Source of the DNA: an uncultured Actinomycetes bacterium
GTDB taxonomy: Bacteria > Actinomycetota > Thermoleophilia > Solirubrobacterales > Solirubrobacteraceae
Assembly (NCBI GenBank): GCA_937888775.1
Contig: CALAQT010000388.1
Span: 1 to 28,743, forward strand
Length of the DNA stretch: 28,743 nucleotides
Direction of reading: 5' to 3'
Made by a program: the position numbers and the translations under genes
Notes under the pieces: generated by a model
Told to the model about the DNA's origin: nothing
Databases searched by the model: none
Seen by the model: only the letters and a program-made list of their open reading frames with translations
In this document: positions 24,881 through 28,743 of the stretch, one piece after another
Numbering within the stretch: the first letter of the stretch is position 1
Layout: every line of letters starts with the position of its first letter

Positions 24881-26200
24881 TTATGTCGGGACGAGCGAGG
24901 GGACTGGGAGCCGGTGGTGGCCGGCGGTCGCGACCTGGGTCAGGTAGGCCAGCGGTGAGCGGTGTTGCAGGCGGCAGGTTTCGCGGACGGATTGGATGCG
25001 TTCGATCCAGCGGCTGCCGTGGTGGGATTGGGTTCCGCCTTGGAGTTTTCGCATCAGCACGGCGTGACGGACAGCCCGCTCCGCGGCGTTGTTCGTCGGG
25101 TCGATCTGGATGTCGGGAACGTCGCAGAACGTCCACAGCGCTTCGTATTCCTCTAACAGTCCCGCGGCGAAGTTCGCTGTCTTGGTGTGGTGGCCGGTGG
25201 CGCATTGCTCGAGCAGCACACGGATCTGCTGGCGCAGCGGCGCCAGCTGGTCGCTGAGCCAGTGCGGGTCGTGGCCGGCGGTCAGGAACTCCCGGTGGAC
25301 GGCGATCACTTGGCGCGCGAGCTTGACGAGCTGTGTGCCGCGGCGGCCCGCCGCCCCGGTGCGCTGGGAGACATCGACCAGTTGGCGAATGACGTGGCAC
25401 CAGCAAAGTTGTTGTTGGAGGACGTCGAGGAAGTGATAGCCGGTGTACCGGTCGCTGATCACGAACCCGCCGAACTCCTCGCCCAGAAGCGCTTTCGCGG
25501 CCTGCTGGCTTCGGGTCGGGTCGATCCGAAAACACGCCACCAGCGCCGACGCAGCGACCCACAGCCACTGCTGAGCTCCCTGAAGGCGCCACGTCGTCTC
25601 GTCCATATGCACGGCCTCGGCCTTGCGGATCGCGTCGCGCAACTCGGCCCACGGGTCGGCCAGCAGCACGCTCATCCGCATGATCGCGTTGTCGATCGAC
25701 CCCGTCGATGCCGGGACGCGGAACACCTCAACGACCGTCTGGCGGACCTGGTCACGCGAGAGCCGGAACACGCCGGCGAGCATCGCGATATGCGCATCGA
25801 TACGCGGCCCGAACCCCGACAGCGCACCCGCCGACCGCCTTCTGACACGCCGGGCAACGCAGCCGCAACCGCGCGTGCTCGAACACCAACGGGCGGATCA
25901 GCGGCAGCTCGAACTGCTGATGGCACACCGGATCATCGACCTGCTCCTCGCTGCCATCAAACACGTGCCCGCAACCGCAACAGTCCGGCAGATGCTCAAC
26001 GCGCTTGTCCAGCAGCTCGGGTGCGACCATCCTGCTCGGCGCGGCATGCAGGCGCCGGACGTGCCGTCGGCCGGCTCGGCCCTGGCGCCGGCGTCGAGCG
26101 ACCGGATCTGGCGAGGACCAGGAGCCGAGAGCGGCTGGCGGACGAGTGCTGCTCTCAAGCCAACTCGCGCACGGTGGCCCGGTGCCTTCGCGCATTGGGT
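24881..26200 (-). pseudogene. IS66-family transposase (TnpC), frameshifted
   Basis: Two frames make up one IS66 transposase. The upstream frame (about 26200-25845) has the Pro-rich N-terminus (SSTRPPA) and the zinc-finger part VEHLPDCCGCGHVFDGSEEQ ending RLRLRCPACQKAVGG. The downstream frame (about 25845-24881) continues with LSGFGPRIDAHIAMLAGVF and carries the DDE triad: Asp61 (VHMDETTWRL), Asp111 (VISDRYTGYH) and Glu235 (NNAAERAVRH), counted from the ATG at 25783. A single-base shift near 25845 separates them. The accessory genes tnpA and tnpB (IS66 Orf2) are not present. The insertion cut a serine hydrolase gene on its 3' side. The shift could be a sequencing error, in which case a complete TnpC would be restored. 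Confidence 0.85.
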
Positions 26201-26326
26201 CAAGATAGGCCCCGCGACGGCGGCAGCCGCAGTCGTTGTGCAGGCATGCGACTGGACCTCGGGTCAACCCAGTCGCCGCGAGCTGAAGGCCCACCGGTTC
26301 CGGCCCAAGGCTGCCCGCGCGCTCGG

Positions 26327-27148
26327 CTACATCCCGCCGGTGATGACCTTCGCGAGGACCTCACTCGTGAGACTCATGCCTAGCTCCTTCACGGTTTCGC
26401 CGACCTGCACCAATCGGCGCTTGCGCACGGGATCGGACTCGTTGTCTGCCCGCTCCGCGAGGACTGCGAGCAGGTTCTCGGCAAGGTCCTTGGGTTCTGC
26501 TCCTGGCCAGCCGTCGAGCACCGCTCGCGCTCGATCTGTCAGCGCAACTTCGGCGGGGATGTTGTTCATCCTCACGCCGCTCACGGGCTCCAGATAGCCG
26601 CCTTTCGTCAGCGCGCGGATCGTCGCGATGAACAATGCTCCGTGCGCTTCCGGGCAGGCAACCAAGAGCGCGCGCATCTGGATGCCGTGGATCGAGAAGC
26701 CTCCCTCGATCCAGTAGTCGCGCAGTGCCGAAAGCACAGGCCGGACCGCTGGCCAAGCAAGTTTGTTCGCGGCGTCTGCCTGAGCGGAGATCGCGGCTAG
26801 CAGCGGAGCGGTGTCGGCGACAGGATCGTCGCTCTGGGTGCGCTCGTAGACATCTACCGTGCTGCGGCCTTGCGGCGTCGGAGTGATCGCGGTCGACCCG
26901 GGGCCGGTGTACTCGACCGACACCAGCCCGCCGGCGTGGAGTTCATCGATCACAGCCTCGTCGTAGTCCGGGATCTCTTTCAGAGAGGGATGCTGCAGGT
27001 GAGAGCCGCCCTGGGTCTTGAAGCAGTAGATGGGTTCACGCTGCCCTGCCTGTCCAACCGGCACCGCGTGGGCCTTGACGATCGCGGCCAGCAGCGCCAG
27101 CGAATTTGGTCCGGTCGCGGGATCTAGGTGGTCTTCATCTGCCGACAT
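26327..27148 (-). CDS. Conserved-looking protein of unknown function
   Basis: A 273-residue soluble, acidic protein starting MSADEDHLDPATGPNSLALL. It is predicted mostly helical, with two winged-helix-like passages: SLKEIPDYDEAVIDELHAGGLVSVEYTG-type sequence near 75-105, and ALFIATIRALTKGGYLEPVSG near 171-191. The end, LLAVLAERADNESDPVRKRR followed by a helix and VLAKVITGGM, looks like a helical oligomerisation tail. No signal peptide, membrane segment or catalytic motif is visible. ATG 27148 has only a weak ribosome-binding site. It is the only intact gene between the IS66 copy and the fragments of a methyltransferase and helicase, and is divergent from them. A regulatory or defence role is possible but unsupported. 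Confidence 0.7.
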   Translation of the reverse strand: MSADEDHLDPATGPNSLALLAAIVKAHAVPVGQAGQREPIYCFKTQGGSHLQHPSLKEIPDYDEAVIDELHAGGLVSVEYTGPGSTAITPTPQGRSTVDVYERTQSDDPVADTAPLLAAISAQADAANKLAWPAVRPVLSALRDYWIEGGFSIHGIQMRALLVACPEAHGALFIATIRALTKGGYLEPVSGVRMNNIPAEVALTDRARAVLDGWPGAEPKDLAENLLAVLAERADNESDPVRKRRLVQVGETVKELGMSLTSEVLAKVITGGM

Positions 27149-27330
27149 AGATCTCGAACGGTAAGAGAGGGCGCGGATGCCTTCCGTGTAGAACGACGGT
27201 CGAATGACAGCGCCCCGCGGACGGCTCGTTGCGGCTCGCCGGAGCGGCGCTGACGGCCGCGCCGGCGATCACTACCGCTTCGACGCGGAGCAGAAGAGAG
27301 AGGCGCTCGCCTGAGCTGGCTGCTGCGGTT

Positions 27331-27606
27331 CCCCAGATGCGAAAGCGCAGCCGTGGCCAGCGACGGCTTCCGCGTTCCGATAGGGAAGGGGCGGAACCGC
27401 GCACTCTGGGAGGGCGCCACTGAGGGTCGTCCGCTTTGGAAGGGCGCGAGCTTCGACCAGTTCACCCCACCGGCGCGGATGAGCGCCCCTGCCCGGCCAC
27501 GCCCGAGGCGCTCGCCAAGGCACGAAAGCCACGTCCGGGCGGCCAGTCGCTCGTTGTTGGCGACACGACCCTGCAGCAGCGCGTTGCCGCCGTTGCGCGA
27601 ACCCCA
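27331..27606 (+). pseudogene. DNA adenine methyltransferase-like fragment
   Basis: The first frame reads FRVPIGKGRNRALWEGATEG then RPLWKGASFDQF, and a second frame continues HPTGADERPCPATPEALAKA, RKPRPGGQSLVV and TTLQQRVAAVAR. PLW-KG-x-SFDQFDP followed by GA..R is the region after the catalytic domain in large Eco57I/PglX-like adenine methyltransferases of restriction and DISARM/BREX-type loci. Insertion of one base near 27463 would restore TTC-GAC-CCC and join the frames. The SAM-binding and NPPY catalytic parts are absent, and the piece ends where helicase sequence begins. The family match is by eye and moderate. Confidence 0.5.
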
Positions 27607-27986
27607 AGGCATTCGCAGCGAGCGGCATCGACTCCGTGCGCGACTTGTTCCTCGCCGCCGGCGCAAATGAGCGCGATCCCGAGAACCTGGACCCTGATGT
27701 CCTCTTCCCCCTCGCCGACGCCGTAAGCGTGCGCCGGGACCGGGCGTTCATCGAGGCCGAATACGCCGGCCAGCAATTTCCCGACGGCACGCCGGTGCGC
27801 TTCCCGCGGCCGCGGCTAACTACGCGGCGATACGACCTCGATGCCGCTCATCCCGGTCTGCTGGACCGCATCGCTGCCGCGATCGACGCGCTGACCATGG
27901 CCCGCTACCGACCCAGCGCCTTTGACCTGCAGGCCGAGGACGAGCTCGCGGTCGAGACGCAGCGCGTCGGCACGCAGGCGGCTTGA
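27605..27986 (+). pseudogene. SNF2-type helicase, internal fragment
   Basis: About 125 codons read KAFAASGIDSVRDLFLAAGA, then DPDVLFPLADAVSVRRDRAF, FPDGTPVRFPRPRLTTRRYD and LDRIAAAIDALTMARYRPSA. This resembles the stretch between the two RecA-like lobes of SNF2-family helicases of the kind found in phage-defence loci (SVRRDR corresponds to the conserved VRRTR). Walker A, DEAH and the C-terminal motor motifs are absent. The frame ends with an unrelated GTQAA and a stop. The gene is therefore a remnant, probably of the same defence locus as the adjoining methyltransferase fragment. Confidence 0.55.
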
Positions 27987-28372
27987 CCAGTCCCAACCTT
28001 GGGGACCAAGACCGGAGGCCTCGGGCGACCGCTCATACGCGTCGCTCATGGCGAGCGTCGTCGTAGGCGGGGTCGATGGCCTACGCCGACCAGCTCCACG
28101 AACTCGACGCCGGTCTTAGGACAGATCGACCGCACGGATGGGCTGAGTCTCGAGGCTGCGTTCCTCATCCTGCTCGAGCAATCCGTCGAATTGGTTGGAG
28201 CCTTTCCATACACCCGAGTCAAACCAGGCTGTGTCGATCCCGAGCGCGGTGAGGAGTGCTACGAACGCTTCTCGCCTCAACAAAACCGGGCCAAATCGGT
28301 CCCACTACCGGAGGTCTGAGACTGGCCCCAGCCAACACGCGCTCGACAGACCATCCGCGTCTCCCCAGCGTC
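27987..28372. other. Region without a supported gene
   Basis: About 390 bp between the helicase fragment and the end of the small secreted protein gene. Open frames are short with no recognisable motif; it may hold further decayed helicase sequence. Confidence 0.4.
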
Positions 28373-28624
28373 CTAGTAGTACTCGAGGTGCCATCTTCCG
28401 CGGTAATCAAGCTTGTTGCATATGAACCCGTAGTGTTCGTACTGGCGCTGATATCGCCGCGCGCAGTACTCCCCGCGCCTCAGGCATTTGACCACACCGC
28501 CGATTCGACCGTACGTGCAAGACGCGACGTGCGCCGTCGGACGAGCAGACGCCGCGACGACGGTAGAGCCAGCCATGCCGAAGGTGAAGCACGCCACGGC
28601 GGCCAGAAGGACAAACCTTCGCAT
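28373..28624 (-). CDS. Small secreted Cys-rich protein
   Basis: The 83-residue precursor has a clean signal peptide (MRRFVLLAAVACFTFGMAGS, cleavage likely near VVAASA-RP). The mature ~56 residues contain four cysteines, in ASCTYG, VVKCLRRGEYC and GFICNKL, spaced for two disulfides, and end with aromatic residues (WHLEYY). This C-x-R-G-x-[YF]-C...Y-x-x-[YH]-G-[FY]-x-C pattern recurs in small exported proteins of soil actinobacteria as far as I can recall; no function is known to me. The start ATG 28624 has AGAGGTG a few bases upstream, a good ribosome-binding site. The gene lies beyond the mobile debris and appears intact. Confidence 0.8.
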   Translation of the reverse strand: MRRFVLLAAVACFTFGMAGSTVVAASARPTAHVASCTYGRIGGVVKCLRRGEYCARRYQRQYEHYGFICNKLDYRGRWHLEYY

Positions 28625-28743
28625 CCAGCACCTCTTTCTAGTTGCCCCGCTCGGAGCACAGCACGATACCTGATGGTCAAAGATTTGTGGGGCTCCGTGG
28701 ATGATCGTAGGTGAGTCCAGCTTGGCGGCCGGTTCAGCTTTGA
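28625..28743. promoter_or_regulatory. 5' region of small secreted protein gene
   Basis: Leader on the minus strand, containing the ribosome-binding site AGAGGTG just before the start codon. TTTGACC further upstream could be a -35 element, but no matching -10 box is evident at standard spacing. Confidence 0.3.

Noticed and set aside
24884..25652. N-terminal extension of the serine hydrolase frame
   Set aside because: It is an alternative frame of the IS66 transposase, which carries the DDE residues.
1..28743. CRISPR array
   Set aside because: No regularly spaced short direct repeats with unique spacers; the only tandem arrays are the 14-bp triplet, the IS21-type repeats and the kilobase-scale domain duplication.

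Overview
The window is high-GC DNA from an actinomycete-like bacterium. The giant secreted protein with DUF4082 and fibronectin III repeats, the GH79 lipoprotein, the GMC oxidoreductase of the Rv3409c type and the small Cys-rich exported protein at the right end would fit the class Thermoleophilia (Solirubrobacter-like). That placement is inference from protein style; there is no rRNA or tRNA to anchor it. All family names come from reading the translations by eye, without database searches.

Left third (1-9664): an A+T-richer non-coding stretch carries a nested inverted-repeat structure. It is followed by a short lipoprotein ORF that runs into the broken end of a sugar epimerase gene. From there leftward-transcribed genes for exported or surface functions follow, listed 5' to 3': a GH79-type glycoside hydrolase lipoprotein, a decayed hexapeptide acyltransferase whose front end is replaced by an IS110-like transposase scrap, an 1856-residue secreted modular protein containing a near-identical internal duplication, and a membrane-anchored four-Cys protein.

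Middle (9665-21784): a complete-looking IS110-family transposase has a long 5' non-coding leader where a bridge RNA would be expected. After about 1 kb without a recognisable gene comes a GMC oxidoreductase. Next is a scrap heap: part of a large serine recombinase, the tail of an IS256 transposase and the PLP-lysine region of an Orn/Lys/Arg decarboxylase. A surface-polysaccharide-type group follows: a polytopic GT-C-like membrane protein, a GT2 glycosyltransferase translationally coupled to a SAM methyltransferase, and a convergent secreted GH2 hydrolase.

Right third (21785-28743): mostly mobile DNA and its victims. It holds IS21-type terminal repeats, a group II intron with a recognisable 5' end but a truncated reverse transcriptase and no 3' half, a serine-hydrolase C-terminus cut off by a frameshifted IS66 transposase, and an intact protein of unknown function. 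Next to that protein are fragments of an adenine-type DNA methyltransferase and an SNF2-type helicase, which look like the remains of a phage-defence locus. The window ends with a small secreted protein.

The window is a mosaic. Cell-surface and carbohydrate genes are mostly intact, while at least six classes of mobile element (IS110 twice, IS256, IS21, IS66, group II intron, serine recombinase) have joined unrelated gene fragments end to end. I saw no clear new multi-gene system. The best leads are the IS110 leader, the nested hairpin element at 103-188, the defence-island remnant with its intact unknown neighbour, and the very recent duplication in the giant protein gene.
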